Shown here one piece after another: positions 26,137 to 34,988 of a DNA stretch of 64,000 nucleotides. How positions within the stretch are numbered: the first letter of the stretch is position 1; each line of letters starts with the position of its first letter. Both the position numbers and the translations under genes were made by a program. Source of the DNA: RGIG1681 sp045594425 (lineage in GTDB: Bacteria; Bacillota; Clostridia; Christensenellales; UBA1242); assembly GCA_045594425.1 (NCBI GenBank), contig JAZNYK010000016.1, forward strand, positions 62,001 to 126,000. Reading direction: 5' to 3'. The notes below the pieces were generated by a model that was given only the letters and a program-made list of their open reading frames with translations, did not search any database and had not been told where the DNA came from.

Positions 26137-27062
26137 TATTTTTCATCTCCATCAAATTCGCTAGATGTATCTTCTGTTAGCCTTGCACTGATATCATCAT
26201 TTCTAACAATATCAATATCATCAAACAAACTGTTTTGGGTTACAGTTATGTATTGTCTTTTCAAAAGTTCCAAAAGAGCCAAAAACGTGTTAATCACTTC
26301 ACTTCTAGAATATGAACTTTCAAACATTTCAGTAAATTTAAATCTTTCACGTTCTAAAAGCATATCCTTTATGTGAGTAATTTTTTGAGCAACTGTAAAT
26401 TGGTCTTTTACAATTTTCTTTTCTTGAACAACTTCTGCTTTAATTGTCATTTTTTGCATAACATCAGTAAATGCCTTTATAAGTGCATCAACTGAAAGTT
26501 TGTCTGGCAGTTCATATTTAAATTCACCAACACTATCATCTGGCGCTTTGTATAATTTGTTAACATCTTCAATTTTAGACAATTTTTCTGTTTGGTCTTT
26601 AAATAACTTATATTCTTCAATTTGTCTAATAAGTCTTTCTTCTGGGTCTTCTTCATCTTCTTCAACTGGGTCACGTGGAAGCAAGTGTTTAGACTTAATT
26701 TCAAGCAAGGTCGCCGACATATTAATAAATTCACTTGCCTTTTCAACATCAAGGTCATCTATATTTTTCATAATTTCCAAGTATTGCTCGGTGATGTCTG
26801 AAAGAAAAATGTCACATATATCAATTTTGGTAATTTTTATCAAATGCAAAAGCAAGTCAAGTGGACCTTCAAACTGGTCTAACTTAAACTTGTAATCATC
26901 TTCTTCAGTTTCTTCTAAAATTTCACGCGACTTTTTGTCAAGTTTGATTGTGTCCAAAAATGATTGTGGTTGTTCAGTCACAGGTTCTTGTGCCTGCAAA
27001 TTATCTACAATCCCTTGATTTTCAACTTCCTGTTTAGTCACTTCTTCTGTTATAACTTCCAT
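26136..27062 (-). CDS. scpA: Segregation and condensation protein A
   Basis: Kleisin subunit bridging SMC heads. The 308 residues include an extra acidic N-terminal stretch of about 55 residues, longer than in most ScpA proteins. The family start KLDQFEGPLDLLLHLI follows, then EFINMSATLLEIKSKHLLP and a C-terminal winged helix. It lies 1 base after the M50 protease stop, in the operon M50-scpA-scpB. Confidence 0.95.
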   Translation of the reverse strand: MEVITEEVTKQEVENQGIVDNLQAQEPVTEQPQSFLDTIKLDKKSREILEETEEDDYKFKLDQFEGPLDLLLHLIKITKIDICDIFLSDITEQYLEIMKNIDDLDVEKASEFINMSATLLEIKSKHLLPRDPVEEDEEDPEERLIRQIEEYKLFKDQTEKLSKIEDVNKLYKAPDDSVGEFKYELPDKLSVDALIKAFTDVMQKMTIKAEVVQEKKIVKDQFTVAQKITHIKDMLLERERFKFTEMFESSYSRSEVINTFLALLELLKRQYITVTQNSLFDDIDIVRNDDISARLTEDTSSEFDGDEK

Positions 27063-27063
27063 A

Positions 27064-27738
27064 TTACATCCCTAGTATCCATGAAAATAATTTTATTAAT
27101 ACCCCAATAAGCGCATTTGCTGTATACTCATAATAAACTGAATAAAGTCCAGTAACCACCAAAATTAAATAAATTAAAAACGAATTGCTTTTCATAAATT
27201 TCAAGAATCCATTTTCATATCTGCAACAACTATCCACAATCTTATAACCATCCAATGGATAAATTGGAAGCAAATTGAAAAATGCTATCATGAAATTAAG
27301 TGAAATTGAATAGTTTAAAAATTGATACAAAAGTTCCCCATAAAAACTAGAGCCAAAAAACATTGGTCTTGTTTTTATGATTAACATATAAATAAACAAA
27401 AATATTATTCCGAGCAAAATATTTGAAATAATGCCAGCAATGGCAACTTTAAACTGACTCTTCCTACCGTTTTTGAAATTGCGGGAATCTACCGGAACAG
27501 GTTTTGCCCATCCGAAACCAAAAAGCATCAAAAACAAAAAACCTTTCCAATCAAAATGAGCAAGCGGTGCAAGTGTGTATCTTTTGCAAGCAACTGCTGT
27601 GTAATCACCTTCACACCTTGCTGCAAACGCATGAGAAAACTCATGAATAGGCATAGCAACAAAAACCGCCATAACCATGGCAATTATCATTGCTAAAACA
27701 TTTTCCATACCTGACTGCAAACTTGAAAATACTAGCAT
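27064..27738 (-). CDS. M50-family site-2-type membrane protease
   Basis: A 224-residue integral membrane metalloprotease of the YwhC type. HEFSHAFAA (HExxH variant HEFSH) supplies two zinc ligands, and NLLPIYPLDGYKI supplies the third. About five hydrophobic segments are visible. Small S2P proteins of this type beside scpAB are common in Clostridia; the substrate is unknown. The ATG at 27738 is preceded by AGGAGAAG. Confidence 0.9.
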   Translation of the reverse strand: MLVFSSLQSGMENVLAMIIAMVMAVFVAMPIHEFSHAFAARCEGDYTAVACKRYTLAPLAHFDWKGFLFLMLFGFGWAKPVPVDSRNFKNGRKSQFKVAIAGIISNILLGIIFLFIYMLIIKTRPMFFGSSFYGELLYQFLNYSISLNFMIAFFNLLPIYPLDGYKIVDSCCRYENGFLKFMKSNSFLIYLILVVTGLYSVYYEYTANALIGVLIKLFSWILGM

Positions 27739-27759
27739 TAGACTTCTCCTATCGCTGTA

Positions 27760-27788
27760 ATTATAACAAATATCCAAAATCAAGTCAA
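27760..27788 (-). promoter_or_regulatory. Promoter of the M50-scpA-scpB operon
   Basis: TTGACT (27783-27788), a 17-base spacer and TATAAT (27760-27765). Confidence 0.85.
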
Positions 27789-27811
27789 TTTATGAATTAA
27801 GATAAAATCAA

Positions 27812-27840
27812 GAAAAAGCCGGCATTTGCCGACTTTTTGT
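27812..27840. terminator. Terminator of dacF
   Basis: AGCCGGC (27817-27823) pairs with GCCGACT (27828-27834, one G-T pair). T tracts lie on both sides. It separates dacF from the M50-scpAB promoter. Confidence 0.85.
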
Positions 27841-27844
27841 AGTT

Positions 27845-29008
27845 TTACCAAGACCCTACAAGTTTTTTAAGTGATTCTTTAAACCCCATTGTATCAACAT
27901 CTTGATTTATGATTAAGTTAATTTCATCAATAACCATATTGTTTTTATCAAAAACAAATAATTTTCCAACCACATCACCAGCCTTAAGCGGTGCTTTAAT
28001 TTCATTAATTTGATAATCTGTTGAAAATTCAAATTCTTCTGATTTATTTAAAAATTTAATACTATCGCGTTCAGGATAAACCTCAACTTGTTCCTTTGCA
28101 TTTTTTAATTTGCAAATAGTTATAGGCAACTCATGATTAACAAGCATTTTATTTTGATAGTTTGCAAATCCAAAGTTAAACATCTTGCTCATTTCAGCAA
28201 ATCTTGTTTTGCTGTCACTTGCTCCAATAACAACACCAATGAGTCTAGTATCTCCACGCTTTGCAGATGCTGTTAAACAAAACTTAGCAGAATCAGTATA
28301 ACCAGTTTTTCCACCTTCAATTCCATCATAGGTTTTAACTAATCTATTTGTGTTAACCAGTCCAGTTTTTCTTCCACTTGGATGAATAAAATCATCCATC
28401 CAAACTTTTGAATATTTTTTATAAATTTCATGATTACACATAGATTTGTAAATCATTGCAATATCACTAGCAGACGAATAATGATTTGAACTAGGTAGCC
28501 CCGTGCAATTTTCAAAATTAGTGTTTTGCAAATTTAAAGCCTTTGCAAACTTATTCATCTTTGAAACAAAAACTTCTTCAGTTCCAGCAACACATTCTGC
28601 CAACGCAACCGAACTGTCATTTGCAGAAGCAATAATAACACTTTTGATTAAATCTGAAACCTTGTAACTTGAACCCGAATCTAAAAATGCAGATGAGCCA
28701 CCTACTGCCGCTGCAGTTTCAGAAACTCTTGTTATATCGTTTTCTTTTATAACACCTTTATCTAAATAGTCAAAAACAACAGCAAGTGTTGCTAGTTTTG
28801 TCATTGACGCAATTGGCAATCTTTCACTCGCGTTTTTTTCATAGATAACATTTCCTGAGTTATATTCAATTAATAAACCTGACTTTGCTGACATGTCTGG
28901 AAGTTCTTGAGCACTTGTTGCATAAGACAAATTGCTATGATTGTTTGGCAAAAAAATAAAACACATTTGAAACAAAATCATAAATAAACAAATAATGGAC
29001 TTTTTCAT
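27845..29008 (-). CDS. dacF: D-alanyl-D-alanine carboxypeptidase, DacF-like
   Basis: A second S11 carboxypeptidase of 387 residues with a signal peptide, S68MTK71, SAND and GGKTGYTD. In Bacillus, dacF and spoIIM are near neighbours, and DacF trims spore cortex precursor. Here it follows a SpoIIM-like gene, which supports the same role. The AAAAGGAG site precedes the ATG. Confidence 0.9.
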   Translation of the reverse strand: MKKSIICLFMILFQMCFIFLPNNHSNLSYATSAQELPDMSAKSGLLIEYNSGNVIYEKNASERLPIASMTKLATLAVVFDYLDKGVIKENDITRVSETAAAVGGSSAFLDSGSSYKVSDLIKSVIIASANDSSVALAECVAGTEEVFVSKMNKFAKALNLQNTNFENCTGLPSSNHYSSASDIAMIYKSMCNHEIYKKYSKVWMDDFIHPSGRKTGLVNTNRLVKTYDGIEGGKTGYTDSAKFCLTASAKRGDTRLIGVVIGASDSKTRFAEMSKMFNFGFANYQNKMLVNHELPITICKLKNAKEQVEVYPERDSIKFLNKSEEFEFSTDYQINEIKAPLKAGDVVGKLFVFDKNNMVIDEINLIINQDVDTMGFKESLKKLVGSW

Positions 29009-29074
29009 ATAAAATCTCCTTTTATACTCATATTATTTGCAGATTTTGTAAAATTATGTAGTTTTTTGCGTTTT

Positions 29075-29692
29075 TTAAAATATTATAAAAATTGAATTTT
29101 TTAAGAACATTGGATAAACAACACAAACACCAACACACAAAACAATAACAAAAACAAAAGATATTATTATTTTCAAAAAGAATTCTTCATCAAATCCAAA
29201 CATAAATTGTTTTGCCCGATGTGCACTTTTGCTTCTAGCAAAACAAGTAACACCAAAAAATATAAGCAGTGCAAAATAAAGTATGTTTAAAGGAAGTGTA
29301 ACAAAGAGTATATTAAAAAATCCCGAAAAACCATAAGTTTTTACAACAGCGCCACAAGATAAAATTAAAAGTGAAGATTGATATGTTATAAAAATATAAC
29401 TTAATAAACTTGTGTAATAATTAAGTCCTAATCCAAACAAAAGAACAAGCGGAATTGAAAATCCTAATAATTTTTTCCAAAACAAAACAGACTTTTCTGC
29501 TGTTCCATTTATAAGTGGATACATTATTTTGTTTTCAGATGTCAAAAGTTTTAGGTAATTGTCACTTGAAAATATTACAACCAAGCCTAATATCAAACCC
29601 AAAATAAAGCAAAATAAAAACATAAAATATATCATGCGATTTTGTTTGAAATAAAACCTTATATCAAACCTTGAAAATTTTTTTAACTTCAC
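29075..29692 (-). CDS. spoIIM: SpoIIM-like sporulation membrane protein
   Basis: A 205-residue protein with about five hydrophobic segments. The N-terminal FSRFDIRFYFKQNRMIYF leads into the first helix, and FGLGLNYYTSLLSYIFITYQ-like and GFSGFFNILFVTLPLNILY segments resemble the SpoIIM/DUF95 fold. SpoIIM helps peptidoglycan hydrolysis during engulfment. Length (214 in Bacillus) and the dacF neighbour support the call, but sequence similarity is weak by eye. GTG start, with no visible ribosome site. Confidence 0.65.
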   Translation of the reverse strand: MKLKKFSRFDIRFYFKQNRMIYFMFLFCFILGLILGLVVIFSSDNYLKLLTSENKIMYPLINGTAEKSVLFWKKLLGFSIPLVLLFGLGLNYYTSLLSYIFITYQSSLLILSCGAVVKTYGFSGFFNILFVTLPLNILYFALLIFFGVTCFARSKSAHRAKQFMFGFDEEFFLKIIISFVFVIVLCVGVCVVYPMFLKNSIFIIF

Positions 29693-29727
29693 AATATATT
29701 TTATGCATTAAATTTTTAATAGTAAAA

Positions 29728-30210
29728 CTAAACTTGACTTTTTAGTTTGTTTTGTTGGAACTTTTTTGATGAAAGCAAATCAACAAACTTAACCAAAATT
29801 TCACTGTTATGCGGATACAATAAAGAGTTTTTAAAATAACTGCAAATATAATTATCAGGATGTTTTGTTGTGTGATACATAACATTTTCAAAACATAGAC
29901 GCATCGCCCTTTCAACAGCCATTGGTGTGGTGTTATATTTTTTTGCTATTGTTGGATAAACCTCTTTGCAAATGCTAATACGATTTTTTTCCGCAAGCAA
30001 AAACAAATATACCGCATCAATCCAATAAGTGTAACCACACTTGTTTGGTGATATATTCAAATTTCTTAAAATAATATCTGCATCGTTATACACATTGAAA
30101 AACAATGATTCTGAATCGATATCTTCATCAATAATAAGTTCATTGTTTTTAATGTAAAATTGCTTGAATGTTGAATTTAAATTCAAATAAGTATCAATTG
30201 CGTTTTCCAT
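29728..30210 (-). CDS. Spo0A-like protein with only the DNA-binding domain
   Basis: A 160-residue protein. Residues about 43-147 match the Spo0A C-terminal domain: a GYTYWIDAVYLF helix, then YPTIAKKYNTTPMAVERAM, which contains the recognition helix of Spo0A (compare NTTASRVERA in Bacillus). The end SYFKNSLLYPHNSEIL also fits. Only about 42 residues precede the domain; no receiver with its phosphorylatable Asp exists. Synteny (recN-spoIVB-this gene) is that of spo0A itself. Between spoIVB and this gene there are only 81 bases, so no hidden receiver ORF fits. It probably binds 0A-box DNA constitutively or through another signal. The mRNA may be leaderless. Confidence 0.85.
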   Translation of the reverse strand: MENAIDTYLNLNSTFKQFYIKNNELIIDEDIDSESLFFNVYNDADIILRNLNISPNKCGYTYWIDAVYLFLLAEKNRISICKEVYPTIAKKYNTTPMAVERAMRLCFENVMYHTTKHPDNYICSYFKNSLLYPHNSEILVKFVDLLSSKKFQQNKLKSQV

Positions 30211-30216
30211 GATAAA

Positions 30217-30245
30217 ATTATAAACGTATTTTTATCAAAAATCAA
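30217..30245 (-). promoter_or_regulatory. Promoter of the Spo0A-like gene, leaderless geometry
   Basis: TTGATT (30240-30245), a 17-base spacer and TATAAT (30217-30222), then six bases and the ATG at 30210. There is no ribosome-binding site. The A of ATG falls at the predicted +1. Confidence 0.75.
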
Positions 30246-30291
30246 CTTATTTTAACTATATTTGAACATTTTTGAATGATTTTAGATTATT

Positions 30292-31416
30292 TTAGTTTTT
30301 TATCATCCAATCAGCATAAACCCCATAACCTTTTGTAGGGTCTGAAACAAACACATGAGTTATTGCTCCAACCAACTTTCCATTTTGAATGATAGGACTT
30401 CCACTCATTCCCTGAACAATACCGCCAGTTTTTGCAAGAAGTTCTTTATCTGTCACTCTAATAAACATACTTTTATTATCTTGTGTTTGTTGAAAATAAG
30501 TTTTTACAATTTCAATCTCATACTCTTTTGGTTCCGAGCCATCGATTGTGCACCTTATTTTAGCCTTGCCACTTTTCACTTCATCCCTGCCAGCAACTTC
30601 AATTAAATCCCTTGAAAAGTTTTCAATATATTTTTCAGAGAACGTTCCATAAACACCAAATTTATTATTGCCGTCAAGTGAGCCATAAACACTTCCATTT
30701 CTTAAAAACAATCCTTTTAGTTCACCAGGATTTCCTTTTTTGCCTTGTTTGTATCCAACAATATTACACTTGTAAATGTTTCCGCTTAAAACTGGAAGCA
30801 ATGAACCCGTGTCTATATCACAAACAGGATGTCCCAAAGCACCAAATCTTAAATTATCTTTTCTTATATAAGTTAATGTTCCCACACCTGCTGCATCATC
30901 TCTTATCCACAAACCAAGTTTAAAAACATTTATTCTTCCATCAAACATCGGCATAATTGTTGTGTTATGTTCTTCACCATTTCTAACATAAGTTACATTC
31001 AACCTTAAGCCAGCATATGATTCACTATTAATCACTGTGCTGATATCTTCCGCACTATTAATCTCTATACCTTCAATTTTAGTAAGAACATCACCCTCTT
31101 TAATATCTGGTGCAGAACCATTTGAATTTGCAATAACAACAACCCCTTTGCAATTAATAGTAAATCCAAGAGGATACCCACCAAGATAAACATATGTTTT
31201 CTCTTTATTATTGTTTGACTTAACAACGTCTTTGTTAAATAGTGTCTTAACAATTTCTTTTAAACTAGGAAGGCTATATGCAGTTTCATACGAACATGAA
31301 TAAACTGGGGTTGCTTTTAGTGAAATTGGATTCACAACTGAAAGCATAAAAGCCATAACGCACACAAAAAACACAAGACTCCTGCTTACAATTGTTTTTA
31401 GTCCAATTTTTTTCAT
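30292..31416 (-). CDS. spoIVB: SpoIVB serine peptidase
   Basis: The forespore signalling protease that triggers pro-sigma-K processing. The 374 residues have an N-terminal membrane segment, a PDZ domain (about 80-150, with GSAPDIKEGDVLTKIEG) and the S55 catalytic domain with H196 (LGHPVCDIDTG) and S338 in GMSGSP. Synteny recN-spoIVB-spo0A is conserved. A hairpin covers the ribosome site and start region (31417-31444). Confidence 0.95.
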   Translation of the reverse strand: MKKIGLKTIVSRSLVFFVCVMAFMLSVVNPISLKATPVYSCSYETAYSLPSLKEIVKTLFNKDVVKSNNNKEKTYVYLGGYPLGFTINCKGVVVIANSNGSAPDIKEGDVLTKIEGIEINSAEDISTVINSESYAGLRLNVTYVRNGEEHNTTIMPMFDGRINVFKLGLWIRDDAAGVGTLTYIRKDNLRFGALGHPVCDIDTGSLLPVLSGNIYKCNIVGYKQGKKGNPGELKGLFLRNGSVYGSLDGNNKFGVYGTFSEKYIENFSRDLIEVAGRDEVKSGKAKIRCTIDGSEPKEYEIEIVKTYFQQTQDNKSMFIRVTDKELLAKTGGIVQGMSGSPIIQNGKLVGAITHVFVSDPTKGYGVYADWMIKN

Positions 31417-31444
31417 AAAAAAACCACTCCTAATATAGAGTAGT
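31417..31444 (-). terminator. Terminator-like hairpin overlapping the spoIVB ribosome site
   Basis: On the minus strand ACTACTC (31438-31444) pairs with GAGTGGT (31423-31429), followed by seven T running into the ATG. The AGGAG ribosome site (31427-31431) overlaps the descending arm. It can end recN transcripts or mask the spoIVB start. Confidence 0.65.
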
Positions 31445-31489
31445 TTTTGATTTTATTTTAAATTTATACTAACTAATAAAAAACATTTA

Positions 31490-33169
31490 TTAAAAATTCT
31501 TTCCTGCTTGAAGCATAAGTCTTGCGTGTCCAACAGAAAACTCTGAAACACTGCCACCAATTATTCTCGCAATTTCATTAATTCTGCCTTCGTCATCAAG
31601 AAGTTTTAAAGATGTCTTTGTCTTTCCATTTTCTTCTGATTTAGAAATATAGAAATGATTGGTTCCAAAACTTGCAACCTGTGCCAAGTGTGTTACACAA
31701 ACTACTTGATGAGACTTTCCAATCTTTGCAAGTTTCATAGCCAAAACATTTGCAGTGTCACCACTAATTCCCGTGTCAATTTCGTCAAAAATCATCGTGT
31801 CAACGCCATCAATATCAGCCGTGATATTTTTTACCGCAAGCATAAATCTGCTCATTTCACCACCACTTGCAACCTTGTTTAATGGTTTTAATGGCTGCCC
31901 TGCATTTGCTGTGAACATAAATTGAATTTTATCAAAACCAGTGTCATCTGCAACATCTTCATTTGTAGCAACAAAGTCAATCCTAAATTTTGCGCTCTTC
32001 ATTGAAAGTTCTGAAAGTTCATTCTTAACTTTCAACTCAAAACTTTCAGCATATTTTTTTCTTAAACAAGTTAAAGCCCCTGCTTTTTCAATAAGTTCTG
32101 CCGCTATCTGTTCTCTTTCTTTTTCAAGTTTTTCAACAAGTTCTGCCGAATTCACAAGTTTGTCATACTCAATTTTAATGCTTTGAAGATAAGCATTTAT
32201 TTCAGCAATATTTGCACCATATTTCTTTTTTAAAGAAGTTAAAAGGTCTAATCTCTTTTCATTCTCTTGAGCGGAATATTCATCATAATATAAACCTTCT
32301 TTAATAGATTCCACGCTGTCTGCAATGTCTTCAAGTTCATAACGAACTGATGAAATTCTTGAAGCAAGTTCTTCATTCTCTGGAAGATATTTTAAAATTT
32401 CTGAAAACTCATAATCACATTTTTTTACCAAATCAACCAAGCCATATTCACTTGAACCACCACCAAAATAAGATGAAATCCTATCAAGTGAAAGTGCGAT
32501 TTTTTCTTGGTTTAAAACTTTTACTCTAAATTCTTTTAAAGTTTCCTCTTCACCAATAGCAAAATTTGCTTCTTCAATTTCATTGATTTGATATGAATAA
32601 AGGTCTAGAAGTTTTTCTCTATCTCTGCTGTCAAAATTAAAACTTGCAAGTTGTTTTTTGATAGATTTTAATTTATAATACACTTCTTTATATTCATTTT
32701 TTGCTTTAGCAATTTCAACCCCACCAAAAGCGTCTAGTGTTTCAAGTTGATTTGTTTCTTTTAAAAGTTCTTGATGTTGAAATTGTCCATGCAAATCCAT
32801 AAGTGGAGATGTTATGCTTTTTAACATAGAAAGAGTAAAAGATTTTCCGTTAACCCTGCACTCATTTCTTCCATCATGTGAAAGTTTGCGATATATAATT
32901 ATTGTGTTTTCACGTTCAAGCCCAAATTCTTCTAGTCTATTCAAAACATCTTCAGAACTTGTTGTAAAAACCGCTTCAACACTAGCAAAGTCTGTTCCAT
33001 AAGAAATTAAACTTTTGTCTGCTTTTTCGCCAAGCAAAAGTGCTAGTGAGTCAATAATAAGTGACTTACCAGCGCCGGTTTCACCAGTTAAAACATTGAA
33101 ACCATTATTAAGTTCAATTGTCAAATTATCAATTAATGCAATATTTTTTATGGTTAGACTTTGAAGCAT
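31490..33169 (-). CDS. recN: DNA repair protein RecN
   Basis: SMC-like ATPase acting at double-strand breaks. The 559 residues show Walker A GETGAGKS near the start, a coiled-coil middle, the ABC signature SGGEMSRFMLA and Walker B MIFDEIDTGISG. GGAGTAAG precedes the ATG. It is four bases after xseB, in the nusB-xseA-xseB-recN run. Confidence 0.96.
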   Translation of the reverse strand: MLQSLTIKNIALIDNLTIELNNGFNVLTGETGAGKSLIIDSLALLLGEKADKSLISYGTDFASVEAVFTTSSEDVLNRLEEFGLERENTIIIYRKLSHDGRNECRVNGKSFTLSMLKSITSPLMDLHGQFQHQELLKETNQLETLDAFGGVEIAKAKNEYKEVYYKLKSIKKQLASFNFDSRDREKLLDLYSYQINEIEEANFAIGEEETLKEFRVKVLNQEKIALSLDRISSYFGGGSSEYGLVDLVKKCDYEFSEILKYLPENEELASRISSVRYELEDIADSVESIKEGLYYDEYSAQENEKRLDLLTSLKKKYGANIAEINAYLQSIKIEYDKLVNSAELVEKLEKEREQIAAELIEKAGALTCLRKKYAESFELKVKNELSELSMKSAKFRIDFVATNEDVADDTGFDKIQFMFTANAGQPLKPLNKVASGGEMSRFMLAVKNITADIDGVDTMIFDEIDTGISGDTANVLAMKLAKIGKSHQVVCVTHLAQVASFGTNHFYISKSEENGKTKTSLKLLDDEGRINEIARIIGGSVSEFSVGHARLMLQAGKNF

Positions 33170-33173
33170 AATC

Positions 33174-33392
33174 TTACTCCTCGTTTACATCAAGTGGCTT
33201 TTCGACCAAACCATCAATTTCAGACTTAATAGCAACAATCTTGCCTTCTGTTTCTTTTAACATTTCAAGACAAGTTTTTGTGTGTTCAACACTTTCTTTA
33301 TAAAGTTTTATTGATTCATCAAGTGTGATATTTGGATTTTCTAAATCGTCTTTTATCTTGGTTAATTTTTCAAGTGCTTCTTCAAATTTCAT
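33174..33392 (-). CDS. xseB: Exodeoxyribonuclease VII small subunit
   Basis: A 72-residue helical partner of XseA. It starts MKFEEALEKLTKIKDDLE and has the family motif LDESIKLYKESVEHTKTC. Exonuclease VII degrades single-stranded DNA. It lies 6 bases after xseA. Confidence 0.95.
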   Translation of the reverse strand: MKFEEALEKLTKIKDDLENPNITLDESIKLYKESVEHTKTCLEMLKETEGKIVAIKSEIDGLVEKPLDVNEE

Positions 33393-33398
33393 AATAAC

Positions 33399-34586
33399 CT
33401 ACCTTTTGTTTTCAATTTCATTAATTACTGCTGTAAATTTTCCATCCAGCAAACTAACAATAACATTGTCCCCAACTTCGCAATCAACTATGCTTGAAAT
33501 TCTAGATGAGTTTTTTTCAACAATTGCATAGCCGTTTTTTAAAATCTCAAGTGGATTTAGTTTAGAAATCACACCAACAACTGAATTTAAAGTATTTTGT
33601 TTTTCTTTAATTGTTCCCTCAATCTTGTTTTGTATTTCCCTAACAAGTGTCAAAATTTCATTTTTTGACTCTGTGAGTTTTAGTTTTGTTTTATCTATAA
33701 TAGATTCATTTAATGAAATAAGATTTTCTTTTCTGTTTTGGATAATTTTAGTTATAAAATAATAAATATTTTTGTTAATCAATTCAATATTTCTAACTTG
33801 TTCTTCATAATCAAAAACTGCAATCTCTGCTGCTACCGAAGGAGTTGGAACCCTGATATCTGCAGCAAAATCACATAACGTAAAATCTGTTTCATGTCCA
33901 ACAGCAGAAATTACTGGAATTTTTGAGGCGTAAATACCTCTAACAATCTTTTCTGTGTTAAATGGTGAAAGGTCTTCAAGCGAACCACCACCACGAGCAA
34001 CAATAATCGTGTCAATGTCATCACGTGTGTTAAAATATTCAATACCTTTAACAATTTCATTTTCAGCATTAACACCTTGAACTTTTGATGGATATAACAC
34101 AATATCTGTGTATGGATTCTTTGCTTTTGTAACGTGAATAATATCTCTGATAACCGCACCTGTTTCACTGGTTACCACACCAATTCGTTTGGCAAATCTT
34201 GGAATAGGCTTTTTTATCTCTTCCCTAAACAAACCTTCTTTTTCAAGTTTTTCTTTAAGCATTAAAAACTTTTGATAAAGGTCGCCAAGTCCATATGCTT
34301 GCGCTTTGCTCACAATAAAATTAAGTCTGCCAGACTTAACATAAAAATTAACTTTTCCAAAAACAGTTATAAGGTCACCATTTTTTATTGAAAGGTCACT
34401 TGCTCCAAACTTTACGCATGAAAGCATAGCATTTTCATCTTTTAAATCAAAATATGCATGGCCGCCTGAAACTTTAAAATTAGTAACTTCTCCAAAAACG
34501 CCAATGTTTGACAAAAATTCTTCTGCATCCAGAATATTTTTTACAAACGTATTAAATTGCAAAATAGAAAGCGTTAATGTTTTCAT
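33399..34586 (-). CDS. xseA: Exodeoxyribonuclease VII large subunit
   Basis: Catalytic subunit of 395 residues. An N-terminal OB-fold (FLSNIGVFGEVTNFKVSGGH) is followed by the nuclease core with RGGGSLEDLSPFN and SAVGHETDFTLCDFAADIR, then a coiled coil. Length is slightly below the usual 400-450. The start is 3 bases after nusB, behind GGTAGG. Confidence 0.96.
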   Translation of the reverse strand: MKTLTLSILQFNTFVKNILDAEEFLSNIGVFGEVTNFKVSGGHAYFDLKDENAMLSCVKFGASDLSIKNGDLITVFGKVNFYVKSGRLNFIVSKAQAYGLGDLYQKFLMLKEKLEKEGLFREEIKKPIPRFAKRIGVVTSETGAVIRDIIHVTKAKNPYTDIVLYPSKVQGVNAENEIVKGIEYFNTRDDIDTIIVARGGGSLEDLSPFNTEKIVRGIYASKIPVISAVGHETDFTLCDFAADIRVPTPSVAAEIAVFDYEEQVRNIELINKNIYYFITKIIQNRKENLISLNESIIDKTKLKLTESKNEILTLVREIQNKIEGTIKEKQNTLNSVVGVISKLNPLEILKNGYAIVEKNSSRISSIVDCEVGDNVIVSLLDGKFTAVINEIENKR

Positions 34587-34589
34587 GAC

Positions 34590-34976
34590 CTACCTCGCAA
34601 ATTTAGCAAGAACTCCATTGATGTATTTTGCACTTTTTTCTGTTGAATATTTTTTAGCCAAGTTTAATGCTTCATCAACACTAACTTTATATGGCACTGA
34701 TTCAACATAGGTTATTTCATAAACCGCAAGCAAAAGGATTGCAAGGTCAACTTTAAAAAGTCTGTCGATTGCAAATTTTTCAATATGCTCTGAAATTTTT
34801 GAAACAAGTTCTTCATAATGGCTTGTTACGCCATAATAAACTTCTTTAATGTAAGCAACATCATCCGCTTCCATATCAACTGTGTAAACTTCAAGTTCTT
34901 CATTGTTTTCACGTTCATTGAATGTATATTCAAACACAAGTTTAAATGCAACGTCTCTTGCATCACGTCTACTCAT
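34590..34976 (-). CDS. nusB: Transcription antitermination factor NusB
   Basis: All-helical RNA-binding factor of rRNA antitermination. The 128 residues open with MSRRDARDVAFKLVFEYTF and contain RLFKVDLAILLLAVYEI and SVDEALNLAKKYSTEKSAKYINGVL-type motifs. Its place in yqhY-nusB-xseA-xseB matches Bacillus synteny. Confidence 0.95.
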   Translation of the reverse strand: MSRRDARDVAFKLVFEYTFNERENNEELEVYTVDMEADDVAYIKEVYYGVTSHYEELVSKISEHIEKFAIDRLFKVDLAILLLAVYEITYVESVPYKVSVDEALNLAKKYSTEKSAKYINGVLAKFAR

Positions 34977-34988
34977 AATACCCTTCCC

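Noticed and set aside
30211..30291. Possible frameshifted receiver domain upstream of the Spo0A-like gene
   Set aside because: Only 81 bases separate it from spoIVB, and they carry a promoter; a receiver needs about 350 bases.
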